A stretch of 64,000 bases of DNA from Tetracladium setigerum (taxonomy: Eukaryota; Ascomycota; Leotiomycetes; Helotiales). Position numbers and translations under genes: made by a program. Location: positions 2,790,001 to 2,854,000 of the forward strand of contig PZJY01000001.1 of NCBI GenBank assembly GCA_031472005.1. Reading direction: 5' to 3'. The notes under the pieces were generated by a model. The model saw only the letters and a list, made by a program, of their open reading frames with translations. It had not been told where the DNA came from and did no database searches. This document shows positions 33,122 through 43,776 of the stretch, in pieces. Within the stretch, counting starts at the first letter, position 1. Every line of letters starts with the position of its first letter.

Positions 33122-34308
33122 AGAAAGGAGGCAATGGAGTATAGGTCATGACTTTGAGCACTTGTTTTTGAACGAGTTCGCTTGGTGTTCGCTTGGTGCT
33201 TTCTTGCTTGCTTCGTTCCTTTTGTGGATTGGAATATTGCGGAGAGCCTGGGCAATCGGCAATCGTTTCTATCGTGCGTGTGGGTTGGATGGTCAGCACT
33301 TCTCTTCGAGAAACAGAAGCTTCGTAGTCATGGTGGATACACAACCAAACGTCTTTCAGGCACTGGTATTCCAGGGATCATTCTCATCGGCAGGCAGGCT
33401 TGCTCGAACACGTCAGCATCCCATTTCGTTCGCGATTTTGCACAATTTCGGTCTACTTTGTAGATATATGATTGAAATGTCTCTCATTGGACATTCATAT
33501 TATGGGGCGTGATTGATTTTTTATAGAACCTCTTGAGAAATCCTCGGAGGTCATCTGCGAACATACATTGCATAGTCTTTCATTGCATTGCGGGAGTTTT
33601 TATGCGAGGGGGAAAAGAATATGAACTAGATTAGATGGCTAGCGAAGACCATGCAAAACTTAATCAAGACCTTTTCAAGCATGCTTTTGTGTTGTGTTGG
33701 TTGAGCTATAGAGTGTGTTTCCTCTTTGCTATCTTTTCCACACACTATCTAGGTGTCTTAGGTACTCTCAGTCTGAAATTCCGAAGAGGAGAGCACAGTT
33801 CAATCAAATCACGTACAATACCCAAATGCTGCGTGTGACAATTACAAGCCCCAGCGAGTCCAAATTGCTCTTTCTATTAAATATTCATCTTTCAACCAGG
33901 ACCTCCACATGTCATTGCCCTGGCCACCAGCTGGATGTCAATCTCAAAGCACAAGTCTATTGGCATCATTCTATATAGGTATTATGTGCCCTCTCTGATA
34001 TCGTTTATGTAAGTTTTTTTTAATGCAACCCAGTCTTACCTCCTATCAATGTAAATGCAATTCAAACTCCAGACTCCAATCGGCAGATTCTCGAATATAA
34101 TCTATCACCCACACCACAAAACCACAGCTAGCCCTTCGATCCAGAGCGGCTGTTTGTGTTGACGATGACAGTAACGAGTTGCAACCGTCCAGTTACTGAG
34201 AGAATCACGCCCACACTCTCAAGAGCGACACCCTTGGGCTCTTCCGATTTTGATACCCCCCCTTAGACTGAGCTGGTTCATTCTCCAGAAAAGTTGGAGC
34301 CATACACA
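33122..34308. other. intergenic, convergent 3' ends
   Basis: No supported gene between two convergent genes. Probably long 3' UTR after the zinc-knuckle gene. Confidence 0.5.
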
Positions 34309-35828
34309 TCAAAAAGGCGACATTTTCCAAAATTCCAAGAACTTCGAAGCCCAATACCACTCCCCGCCCGCAAACATAGTCTTCTTCTCCGCCACCCTTG
34401 CCAATAACTCTAGCGCCTGCTTCCGCACCTGCGCATCAGCCCTCATCAGCAGCACGAAGAAGACGCCTGGAATAACTGAATAACCGAACGCAAATCCTTG
34501 GACGTAGCTTGGATCCTCCGCAATCTGTCGTGACAGTTCTAAGAGCTCCAGACTGTCGTAGTGTAGTGTTGAGAGGTTTTGATTGTCGGGTTGCAGAAGG
34601 AGACTTTCTACCATCATGATCCCAGCCATATTTTGTACCCATAATGGAGCAGCCGTTATTTGATCCTGCCTGTTTGAGCTGGTCGATCCAAGAGCTCCGG
34701 TCTTTTCATAGAGCGGCCTGAAACGCCTCCGCCATTCTTGGTGTAGTTTGAGTTTCTCGTGCAGGTGTTTGGTAGTTTCCGGATCGTGTTCTTTTTTGTT
34801 GGCGGCCAGATTGAGCATGCCCTTTGTCATCGATGGTTGGTCTTGGTATTGAATCATCTCAAGATAGTTGCGCGCTTCGTGGAAATTTGTGAACTCGGCT
34901 GGTAGTGGCAACTTGATGTGGTAATCTACTCTGAGAACTTGCTTGTTGAGGATATCATCTGTCCACACTTCGGGAAAGGCACATAGACTGTTGTCTAATC
35001 GGACGAATGCTGCAACGAGAGTGTTCTCTAGCTCCACGGTCGAGGAGGATTGCTCGCAATGGCTGTATTTGTAGCCTCTGAGAGAGAGCTCCCGGTGCAC
35101 GAGCGGGAGGACACTGCGGATTTGTTTGCAGGCGGCGTCGACTTCTCCGTTTATAATTTCTATATAGAAGATAAGAAGAGCGACGATCATGAGAGTTCGA
35201 GCTGGTGCAACAGCCATCCTCTTTTGCATGCTTTTCAAGGCTTTGCCGTAATGTAGAAGTCCTTGATACTTGTGTTGTGTTACTTCAAGATCACCTGTGG
35301 GTGCTGTACGGTTCAAGTCAAGAGCTGCCGCTGCAGTAATGAGGTCCAGAAGCATAGGTTCCTCTTGACTTGCTTGGAGGGAGATCTGAGTCCATAATCC
35401 TTCCTCAATTGATCCGCAGAGGATGTGAGCCGTTTTCTCTTGAAAATGAAGGAAGTACATGTACTGGCGGGAGTCATAAAAGGAGTTTGAGAATGCAACG
35501 ACACTCCTTCGAGGGTCGTTAAGTTCTCCAATGTTTTGGGGGCGAGGGAGAAGAGTGAAGCGGCGACGTTCTGGTTGTGTTTCTGTGACAACAGGCGTTG
35601 TTTGAGGATATCCATCACAGATTACTCCAAATTTAATGCATCTTGTACATATCGGTTTCTCCTCTCCACACTTGACTCTCCTTTGTCTGATTGAAATGTC
35701 AAACTTGTCCTTTGCACCATAACAAAATGTCCAATTCTGCTCTGAAGATTTACATACTTGCACGTCAAGCAGCCAGTTTTGGATCTTGGCTTCTTCAATC
35801 GCTTGCTTCCAGGCTTTGGCCGCGTCAT
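34309..35828 (-). CDS. Zn2Cys6 transcription factor
   Basis: Two exons, 35758-35828 and 34309-35686, 482 residues. The binuclear cluster is split by the 71-nt intron: the basic lead KPRSKTGCLTCK in exon 1 joins QRRVKCGEEKPICTRCIKF in exon 2, giving C-x2-C-x6-C-x5-C-x2-C-x6-C ending at ICDGY. The acceptor was chosen (ATCAG before ACAAAGG) because it gives the required six residues between the second and third cysteines. The body has the helical regulator domain, including LLDLITAAAALDLNRT, LMIVALLIFYIEI, ENTLVAAFVRLDNSL and a C-terminal LELLARVAEKKTMFAG. DNA-binding nuclear regulator; targets unknown, and no neighbouring cluster suggests any. Confidence 0.88.
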
Positions 35829-36439
35829 AGGGTTTTTATGTCAAATTCGATTTGGGCGAACGGGGACGGTCAATGTAGTTGTAATCAAGACATACACCGT
35901 ACAAGAGATGCTTCAGCAGATGGAGAGGTGGATGACTCTTTTCAGTTGATAACGAAGAGTTTCAGTAGAAACCAGCTTCCGAACAAATCAATAGAAACGG
36001 CTAATAAAGAAAAACCGGATATACAAAATGTGCCTATTCCTATATCCGATGTTCAGTAAGTTGCCGAAACTTGAGGGAATAGGTAGGGCCATCTTAGCTT
36101 GTTTAAGGTATAGGGCAGTACCTTTTTGAAGCAGCAAAACGCCATGCTCAATTCCTCATCATTTCAAAAGCAGCAGGAGATTTCCGCAAAGTTTGTAAAG
36201 AAATTGAAGAAAGGAAAGACGTTTATTTGCCATATGGACGAACGACAGAATTTCATCGTCGATTCCAAAATTTAAGTGAGGTTGAGGAAAGCGAGCTCTC
36301 TACACGAAAGAACCAATCAAACGCGTCTTCGCGTCAACCCTCCCCGTCGCGATCACCCCCAAAAGATTTCGGCAACGTCAACATACCAAATTGCAACTGA
36401 GCAGTTCACAACTCACTCTCCATCAAACCAAGATACATC
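35829..36439. other. divergent intergenic region
   Basis: Lies between two divergently transcribed genes and contains both promoters. No further gene or element recognised. Confidence 0.5.
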
Positions 36440-37599
36440 ATGGCCCTTCTAGTAGACAAGCATCGACCGCGGTCTCTCGACCAACTCTCCTACCACAATG
36501 ATTTGTCTGAGCGTTTACGTTCCCTTGTAAGGCTTCCCTTCCTCTTCCACCAAACTGAACTCACCTATTTCCCACACAGGCACAATCCGGAGACTTCCCC
36601 CATCTGCTCGTCTACGGTCCTTCCGGCGCAGGCAAGAAAACTCGCATCGTAGCCACACTCAAAGAACTCTATGGCCCGGGCGTCGAAAAGATCAAAATCG
36701 ATTCCCGCGTGTTCCAAACGACATCGAATAAAAAACTCGAATTCAACATCGTAGCCTCAGTCTACCATCTAGAGATCACACCCTCAGACGTTGGCAATTA
36801 CGACCGAGTAGTAGTGCAGGATTTGCTGAAGGAGGTGGCACAAACACAACAAGTTGACCAGAGCGCCAGGCAGAAGTTCAAGGTTGTGGTTATCAATGAG
36901 GCCGATCATTTGACGCGGGATGCGCAGGCGGCATTGAGAAGGACGATGGAGAAATATAGTCCCAATTTGAGACTCATCCTGTTGGCGAATAGTACAGCGA
37001 ATATTATTGCGCCGATCAGGAGTAGGACTTTGTTGGTGAGGGTGGCGGCGCCAACGGAGGCAGAGATATGTGACGTGTTGGCGAGGAGTGGGAAGAAAGA
37101 GGGCTTTCCGACTTCAACGGTGTTGAACGAGAGGATTGCGAAGGAGAGCGGGAGGAATTTGAGAAGGGCGCTGTTGATGTATGAGGCCGTTCATGCGCAG
37201 AAGTAGGTTCCTTCGCCCGTTTTGATGAACTTGATGTTAACATTGAACAGTGAGAAGATCACAGATACCACTCCAATACCACCACCAGATTGGGAGGCAT
37301 TGATTAGACAAGTCGCCAACGAAATCATGGCCGAACACACACCAGCTTGTATTCTCAAAGTACGAGCTAAACTCTACGATCTCCTCACACATTGCATACC
37401 TCCAACCACGATTTTGAAGACCTTGACTTTTCAACTTGTGGCATTGGTTGATAATGATCTGAAAGCAGATGTCATCAAGTGGTCTGCATTTTATGAACAT
37501 CGTATTCGGATGGGGACCAAAGTTATCTTCCATCTGGAGGCTTTTGTGGCAAAGTTTATGAGAATTGTAGAGGAGCATTTAATGGAAATGGAGTTCTAG
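36440..37599 (+). CDS. RFC5: Replication factor C subunit 5 (human RFC3 type)
   Basis: Small clamp-loader subunit that helps open and load PCNA on primed DNA. Exons 36440-36526, 36580-37202, 37251-37599; 352 residues, near yeast Rfc5 (354). Diagnostic features: ALLVDKHRPRSLDQL start; Walker A YGPSGAGKKT with Lys-Lys-Thr rather than Lys-Ser/Thr, as in yeast Rfc5; SNKKLEFNIVASVYHLEITPSD; Walker B region VVVINEADHLT with Asn at the first acid, again typical of this subunit; and QAALRRTMEKYSPNLRLIL. The sensor region reads IIAPIRSRTLLVRV. The C-terminal collar ends EEHLMEMEF. Start chosen at the ATG of MALLVDKHRP, matching the family start. Confidence 0.97.
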
Positions 37600-38135
37600 G
37601 GATTGCTGGATGTGGATGGCGTTATGGAATAATATGCTTGCAAATTGCATAGGAAGGAAAGGTGATTGAGAGACCATACCTATTTATAAATCACGATAAA
37701 TATGAGAGATGACGAGTACTCACTGTCTCAAAATTTCCTATTTTTTCCTATTTAAGATTAAATGTTCCCGGGTAATGCATTAGGTTGAGGTCTTGGGTGA
37801 GAAGATGTATGTGGGAGTTCCCTCTATTATATTAAGTACACACCGCCGGACCAGGTTTGTCTTGGGAGGCGTGTTATTTTCCATTGCAAAGATCACAAAT
37901 ATTGTTGCTTCAAGCCAATCTTCACAGTAACCGCCTTCAGAGACAGACCAAAAGTAGATCTCAATATGATAATGATCTCCAACACAAAAATCGATTTTCA
38001 TCTTTACGACTTTTGTATTCCCAAACCAGCCAGTTAACGCCAATTCATGACCCTAAGGAACAGCACAACGAGGTATGATACACCAGATCAGGCCAAATCA
38101 ACCACCCAAATGCACACCCGACCACACAAAGCTCT
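37600..38135. other. intergenic, convergent 3' ends
   Basis: AT-rich stretch between RFC5 and NHP2 stops. No gene seen. Confidence 0.5.
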
Positions 38136-38900
38136 CTATACCCGAACAGTTCTCGCCTCCTTCTCGACCACCTTAACTAAATCCTTATAAACCTCACCAA
38201 ACTCCTCATCACCCTCAATCTTCTCCGCCTTCTTGCTACCAGTCCTCTCGGCTGAGACCATCACCACACTAGTAGGTCGCTTGGTGTTACCGGCGGCGCC
38301 CAACTCGGCTCGGCTCGTGACGAAGATATATGGCACATTGTGATCTTCACACAGAACGGGAATGTGCGAGATGACGTCCATGGGGGAGATATCGGCTGCG
38401 AGGATGACAACGCCAGGGGTAGATACGTTGCCAGCTCCTTGAGGAGATTTGCGCAGGGCTTTGACGACTTCTTTGACACCGCGCTTCAAGGTCTTGTTCT
38501 TCGCAGCTGTCGCATTGATCAATAATTAGCATATTATATCTCTGAAGGCATTGATTGAGGGGGAAAATGTAAGAAGAAGATCATTGAGAGACATACCTTT
38601 CTTTACGCTCTTCAAAACCTTCTTCGCGACCTTCTCGTCCGCCAAAGGAGCTGCGAAAGGAACCAACGCGCCGATGGGCTTATTTGAAACATCACCAGTT
38701 GTATCCACAACAGCCAATTCAGCAGCCTCTACAACGGGTGGAGAGGTAGACTCCTTGGTGACCTCCTCGAACGCAGCAGCGATATTCTCACTGCTGAGCT
38801 TTGACTTCTTGTCCTTCTTTGGCTTCTTGACGCCGTCGGTTTCGCTGCGCTTCTCCTTCTTCTCCTTCTTGTCGCGCTTCTCAGATTTGTCTTTGCCCAT
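38136..38900 (-). CDS. NHP2: H/ACA snoRNP protein NHP2 (L7Ae family)
   Basis: Core protein of box H/ACA small nucleolar RNPs, needed for rRNA pseudouridylation and processing in the nucleolus. Exons 38597-38900 and 38136-38506; 224 residues. The first 40 residues are Lys/Glu-rich (MGKDKSEKRDKKEKKEKR), a nucleolar-type tail longer than in yeast (Nhp2p is 156 residues). The L7Ae domain covers about 95-215: KTLKRGVKEVVKALRKS, GVVILAADISPMDVISHIPV and LCEDHNVPYIFVTSRAELG (the RNA-contact strand), then RPTSVVMV. The junction reads KKAAKNK across the intron, as in homologues. All phases close. Confidence 0.96.
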
Positions 38901-39424
38901 TTTGAGGATGTGGTGGTGGGTATGAATTGGGTGTCGGTGGGGTGCGGTGTGTTGAGGGGAGCTTCGTCTTAAAGAATTTCGAGGTTGTCAACTTTTTTCT
39001 CATCTCTTTGCCAAGGATTGGTCGTTGATCCGAGCTAGCGGCCGCTTGAGCTGTGTGACTTGAGCAATCTCTCCATTTAATATCAGAAGCTCTGCATTGA
39101 GACTGTAGAGTTTGTACTATTGGTTGGATAAGGGAAGCTTGCGAATTTACATTCCTTCATATGTCCTTATATTGTCTCAATCAAGATTTACTGTCGAGCA
39201 CTCGTCTTCACACCTTGTGGATTATTTCCTTTCACAGAATGGCTCGAAAGAGCTCAGGCTTTTAGAAGGCCACACACCAGAAAACATATGAAGTGATCGG
39301 ATATATCCATTGAAAGGAATTTTACTAATGTACACCCCCATCCCCATTGAATTCATGGGTTGCCAAAAGCCCTTCATGAATCCTCACCAACCTATGCCAA
39401 GTCATCTCCATAATATAACAACAT
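38901..39424. other. intergenic
   Basis: NHP2 upstream region and QCR8 3' flank. No gene seen. Confidence 0.5.
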
Positions 39425-40168
39425 CTATTCCTCCTCATCGGCGAACTCAATGCGACCAGCCTTGGAGTTCAAGTAGTGGTTCCTGTAATATATATATATA
39501 TTAGTGATTGTCGCCAACATATACGGATCCTACGAACCTGTCAATGGCCCATGACATGAGACTGTATGCAATGACAAATGGAGGAAGAACGTAGAGAATT
39601 TGGTTCTTGGTTCGTCTCCAGGTGTTGAAGATGGCGGCGTTGAGAGCTCCAGCGAAAGGACGTTGTCGGTTGGAGCTGAGAGTGTACGCAGCTATGCCCT
39701 TTTGTGTTTGAGAGCCTGTTGAAAGTGGTATCAGCGAAAGCCCTGCCCATCTTCCTCGCGCGTAGTCCTCATATTTCAATAACAACCAGCACACCCAACA
39801 CATCCATTGCTATCATTCCCGTCCATCCTATACAATCCTCCATAGCAGGATCCAAATCGCTGCGATGACCCAGCAGTTCGGCTCGAATCGGGATCTAGCA
39901 TTGGTCGCAGAAGAAGCAGTAGAACTCACCAAAGGCACCAAATTCACCGCCCAAGTACCTAAAAAGACGCCCAGTCAGTCTCCAGATCATAACAATATCC
40001 TCCGATGGCCCCAAGTTCTTCCAGTCCTCCAATGCGTGTATGCCTGCGGCGGGCGAAAGAGCTTTCATCACCCTTCCCTCCTGCCCAACATTGTAGAAGT
40101 GTCACTTACTTTCCGTACTTTCCAACTGGTGGGCCGCCACCGCTTCGCAAGATCTCGGATGGTCTCAT
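39425..40168 (-). CDS. QCR8: Ubiquinol-cytochrome c reductase subunit 8 (QCR8)
   Basis: Small inner-membrane subunit of respiratory complex III that contacts cytochrome b. Four short exons: 40110-40168, 39930-39958 (only 29 nt), 39538-39715, 39425-39482; 107 residues. The protein starts MRPSEILRSGGGPPVGKYGK, continues GSQTQKGIAAYTLSSNRQRP and FAGALNAAIFNTWRR, then has one transmembrane segment (ILYVLPPFVIAYSLMSWA) and ends NSKAGRIEFADEEE. These match the fungal QCR8 family along the whole length. The acceptor of exon 4 follows an (AT)n tract. Head-to-head with PHB1, 220 bp apart, both mitochondrial. Confidence 0.95.
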
Positions 40169-40208
40169 GGTGATTGATGTGACGAACGTGTGGTGATGTT
40201 CAATGGCA

Positions 40209-40213
40209 ATTGG
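40209..40213 (-). promoter_or_regulatory. CCAAT box in the QCR8/PHB1 divergent promoter
   Basis: ATTGG on the plus strand reads CCAAT toward QCR8, 41 bp before its start codon. The Hap2/3/5 (CBC) complex uses CCAAT boxes at respiratory genes in fungi. A five-base match is weak alone; position and gene type raise it. Confidence 0.35.
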
Positions 40214-40388
40214 GGAGAAAGGTTGTAGCTGTCGTTCGATCCTCAAATCCGGACCTCCTACGCCAAGACTTTCGACTTCCGACTAGCGCGATATCGACCA
40301 AAATGTAAAGGTCAAGCTCCTCGTCAACACCAGACAGAGCATCTCCAACTCACAACCCATTCCCACCTCTCCATCTCCACCCGCAAAC

Positions 40389-41287
40389 ATGGCCGCAGCT
40401 CTCCAGTCTCTCTACAAATTCGCCGTGCCAATCGCAATCGGCACAGCGGTAGCTCAAGCTTCCATCTACGATGTAAAGGGAGGCAGTCGAGCCGTCATCT
40501 TCGACAGACTCTCTGGAGTCAAGGAAACCGTCGTTAATGAAGGAACACACTTCCTCATTCCCTGGTTACAAAAATCAATCATCTACGATGTCCGCACGAA
40601 GCCACGGAATATCTCTACCACAACCGGATCCAAGGACTTGCAGATGGTGAGCTTGACACTAAGAGTCTTGCACCGACCGGATGTCCAACAGCTACCCAAG
40701 ATTTATCAGGTTTGTCCCCTCTCTCCGCAGCTATCCTGGCCTTGCTTTCTAACGGAGATATATAATAGAACCTCGGACAAGATTACGACGAGAGAGTCCT
40801 CCCCTCCATCGGAAACGAAGTCCTCAAATCCATCGTAGCTCAATTCGACGCCGCCGAACTCATCACACAACGAGAAGCCGTCTCCAACAGAATCCGCACC
40901 GACCTGCTCAAGCGAGCACAAGAATTTAATATCGCCCTAGAGGACGTATCGATCACGCACATGACTTTCGGAAAGGAGTTCACGCGCGCTGTCGAGCAGA
41001 AGCAGATCGCACAGCAGGATGCAGAGAGAGCTCGGTTCATCGTGGAGAAGGCTGAGCAGGAGAGACAGGCGAATGTCATTCGTGCGGAGGGTGAGGCCGA
41101 GAGTGCTGATACCATTAGCAAGGCTGTGGCGAAGGCTGGTGATGGTTTGATCATGATTAGAAGAATTGAGGCCAGCAGGGAGATAGCACAGACTTTGGCG
41201 AACAATCCTAATGTGACTTACTTGCCGGGTGGAGGAGAGGGTGGCAAAGAGGGTGGTGGTGGAAAGTTCTTGTTGGGATTGAAATGA
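40389..41287 (+). CDS. PHB1: Prohibitin 1 (PHB1)
   Basis: Inner-mitochondrial-membrane SPFH/band-7 protein; with Phb2 it forms ring complexes that stabilise membrane proteins and cristae. Exons 40389-40709 and 40769-41287; 279 residues (yeast Phb1 is 287). The N-terminal segment LYKFAVPIAIGTAVAQAS is the membrane anchor. The band-7 domain runs from GGSRAVIFDRLSGVKE to about residue 180, with VLHRPDVQQLPKIYQ at the exon junction joining NLGQDYDERVLPSIGNEV. FNIALEDVSITHMTFG is a strong prohibitin signature. The coiled-coil follows (EKAEQERQANVIRAEGEAES). The tail is Gly/Lys-rich, as in filamentous fungi. Confidence 0.97.
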
Positions 41288-41742
41288 TTATGAGTGTGTG
41301 ATGGAACTGTACCAATATAGCTAAATGTAATCTCCCCTGGGTCGTCAAAAGGCAAAAATGGATTGGAATGTCAAAATAAGTCTTACAAAATGTACTTGCG
41401 AGCATGAGTGATTTGAGGTTAATTCTGTTGCTATGCTGTGAGAAAGGACGTTTGGTCTTGCTCCTTGGGGTATTTCTATTTATAATCCTACAATATGAGG
41501 CCTAGCGAAGCTATCCAGATCGCAAGTTCAAGCAATCCAGTGTAAATGCGTTGCAAAAGAACCTGCTTCAAGTATCCTCCATCTAGATTGTGTTCACTTC
41601 CTCTCCGGGCCACCCTTCATTTTCTCACATTGAGCTCTTCCTGATTCTCATCCTCCACCTTGCGTGGACCGAAAGGATCAACAAATTCTTTATGTAAACG
41701 CCCGGAACCTTGGGAAGGTGCCTTCAAATCGAACGAACTTCT
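41288..41742. other. intergenic, convergent 3' ends
   Basis: Between the PHB1 and REX3 stops. No gene seen. Confidence 0.5.
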
Positions 41743-43776
41743 TCACTCTTCCATATCGTGTTTTGACTTCTTTTTCGGTCGGTCTGTAGACGCATCAGAT
41801 CCCGTAAATGCACCTCCCTCGTCAACATCGTACTCTCCAATCCTCTTCCTCGGTCCTGTCGAAACCTTCGAATCTGACTCCGAATCCTTTACATCAAAGT
41901 AATTGCCTCCATCTGGTCGATATAAAACTTTAGTAGTCGGCGGCCTGACCTGTCCATCTTTCAAAACCCATCCCTCTCGTTTCATCTTCTCCCACTCGGT
42001 CTTCAATCTGTATCTTACAAGATCACCAGCGGCGTTAGCGTCTTCTTTACTATCGTGACCAGTGACTTCTCCTTGGACGACGACTTGGATGTCGCGGTTA
42101 AGATGTGTTTTCACTAGTGCTTTCAGGCCGTTGCGTTGTGGAAGCCCCATTCGGTGGGGGTAGAGAAGAACAGTGTCGATTAGAGTAGGGTGTATGATAC
42201 GGCAGGCAGCGAGATCGTTTTCCAAACCATGGCCGATGAGAGGAGTTTGAGGTGAAATGTGTGAGAAGAGAAGATCTCTAGCTGCTTGGGGCGAGTCAAC
42301 CATGCGGATCTTCTTTTTCTGCCCCTTAACTTGAATAGGCGCTTCTTTTGACCAGGGAAGTGCCTCTGCCATATCCTGTGGGAAAACACCAGACCATCTG
42401 GAATTGAGGTCAAGTATCCCACCAAGAGGTTTGACGAGAACGTCGAAAATTTCGTCGCCGCTAGGCCATGATGTTGCTGTAAGACGGATAAGCTCAAGAC
42501 CATAGACTGTATATCCCATTTCGCCATCGAAGCACACTGGTCTGTCAGAAATCTGCCCCGGGTTCTCAGGAGTCTTCACGAAATTCCAAATGCTGCCTAA
42601 ACGCTTTGGATCCTCGATCTTGAATACGTGATGCTCGGATTGCACGCAGCCAGGTGAATCTCCCACATCTTCTCCACAGCATCTGTATCTCTTCGTACGG
42701 ACTTTCTTTCTGTCCATGATGTTTTTGTCTTCGAAGAATGCCTTTCCATAATGATATGTGCAGCGACCTCCAGATGCGAGAGCGCCGTCTTCTTCTCTTC
42801 TGCCGGGGAATATTTGAAAACGGTTGGTACATCGATCACATACCTCCCAGCCACAAGCCGCCTCGACTCCTTTCCTTGCAGTTTCAATCTCCTCATCCGT
42901 GGGTGATTTGTTGATGTATCTATGCTTTTCGAGGTGGAGGGTATCAGTGTATAACTTGCTGAGTAGTTTAATCTCATTCTCAGAATCGAGCCCTGTCTCA
43001 ATGCATTTTGGTGGCCCCCCAGCATTCGAAGTACTTGGCGCAACGACCTCTTTAACAGCCTTAGTTTTAGCAACTTCTTTCTGTCGTTCTTCTACCCATT
43101 GTTTGACGCTCATCCTCTTGTAAACCATGATCTTGTTCTTCATCGTGTTAGAGTAGATGTGCTCATTGCCTTCCGCAACTTGTTCTTCGACATCGAGAGC
43201 TTTGGAGATGAGCGCCTGTTCCGACAAAAGTAGCTCGTGCTCCGCATCGCTGGCATCCTTCTTCACTTCCGAATTCAGTCGAATGAAGTGCTCATGCAGG
43301 GCTCTTGCTAATCTGAATCTCATTTCGTGACCAGCTGGCGCTCGTCCCTTGAGTTGCCTAGGGTTCAATGCTTCCTTTTTGATGACCATCTCAGGTGCTG
43401 GCCTGACATCCAGCTTTGGTGTTGCTTGGGTTTCGACTTTGGCTTTGGAGGAAGCGGTTTTGGAGGTCCCATGGGGTATCATTCGGGATAGAGGAGGTTG
43501 AGGAAGGGATTTGGTGGTGGCGGGTGGTTTTCTCTTGAGGGGTGCATCCTGGGGTGATTGGTTTTGACTGGGTTTGGGCAGCTCGGATTCATCGCTGATC
43601 TTTCTTTTCTTCCGATGGCCATCTTGATCACCATCTTCGAGAGCAATCACACCAGGATTGGCTATGGAGGGAGTGGTGACATCGTACACGTGATGTGAGA
43701 AGATGCACTGCGGGACATGACATTCATCCAGATGTGGGCAGATGGTTTTAGAGAAGAGGCCCTTCGAGGAGAACAT
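41743..43776 (-). CDS. REX3: RNA exonuclease 3 (REX3)
   Basis: DEDDh 3'-5' exoribonuclease involved in maturation of RNase MRP RNA and other small RNAs. Single exon, 677 residues. The N-terminus has a CCCH finger (C-x5-C-x4-C-x3-H: CPHLDECHVPQCIFSH). Residues about 50-140 are disordered (KKRKISDESELPKPSQ). A Cys/His cluster (CDRCTNRF, CTYHYGKAF, CCGEDVGDSPGC) precedes the nuclease. Exo I lies near residue 413 as Phe-Asp-Gly-Glu-Met-Gly-Tyr; the usual form is Asp-Cys-Glu-Met, so the middle residue differs but both acids remain. Exo II is LIGHGLENDLAA and Exo III is TGHDSKEDANAAGDL with the catalytic His. The whole domain is intact. Confidence 0.94.
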   Translation of the reverse strand: MFSSKGLFSKTICPHLDECHVPQCIFSHHVYDVTTPSIANPGVIALEDGDQDGHRKKRKISDESELPKPSQNQSPQDAPLKRKPPATTKSLPQPPLSRMIPHGTSKTASSKAKVETQATPKLDVRPAPEMVIKKEALNPRQLKGRAPAGHEMRFRLARALHEHFIRLNSEVKKDASDAEHELLLSEQALISKALDVEEQVAEGNEHIYSNTMKNKIMVYKRMSVKQWVEERQKEVAKTKAVKEVVAPSTSNAGGPPKCIETGLDSENEIKLLSKLYTDTLHLEKHRYINKSPTDEEIETARKGVEAACGWEVCDRCTNRFQIFPGRREEDGALASGGRCTYHYGKAFFEDKNIMDRKKVRTKRYRCCGEDVGDSPGCVQSEHHVFKIEDPKRLGSIWNFVKTPENPGQISDRPVCFDGEMGYTVYGLELIRLTATSWPSGDEIFDVLVKPLGGILDLNSRWSGVFPQDMAEALPWSKEAPIQVKGQKKKIRMVDSPQAARDLLFSHISPQTPLIGHGLENDLAACRIIHPTLIDTVLLYPHRMGLPQRNGLKALVKTHLNRDIQVVVQGEVTGHDSKEDANAAGDLVRYRLKTEWEKMKREGWVLKDGQVRPPTTKVLYRPDGGNYFDVKDSESDSKVSTGPRKRIGEYDVDEGGAFTGSDASTDRPKKKSKHDMEE

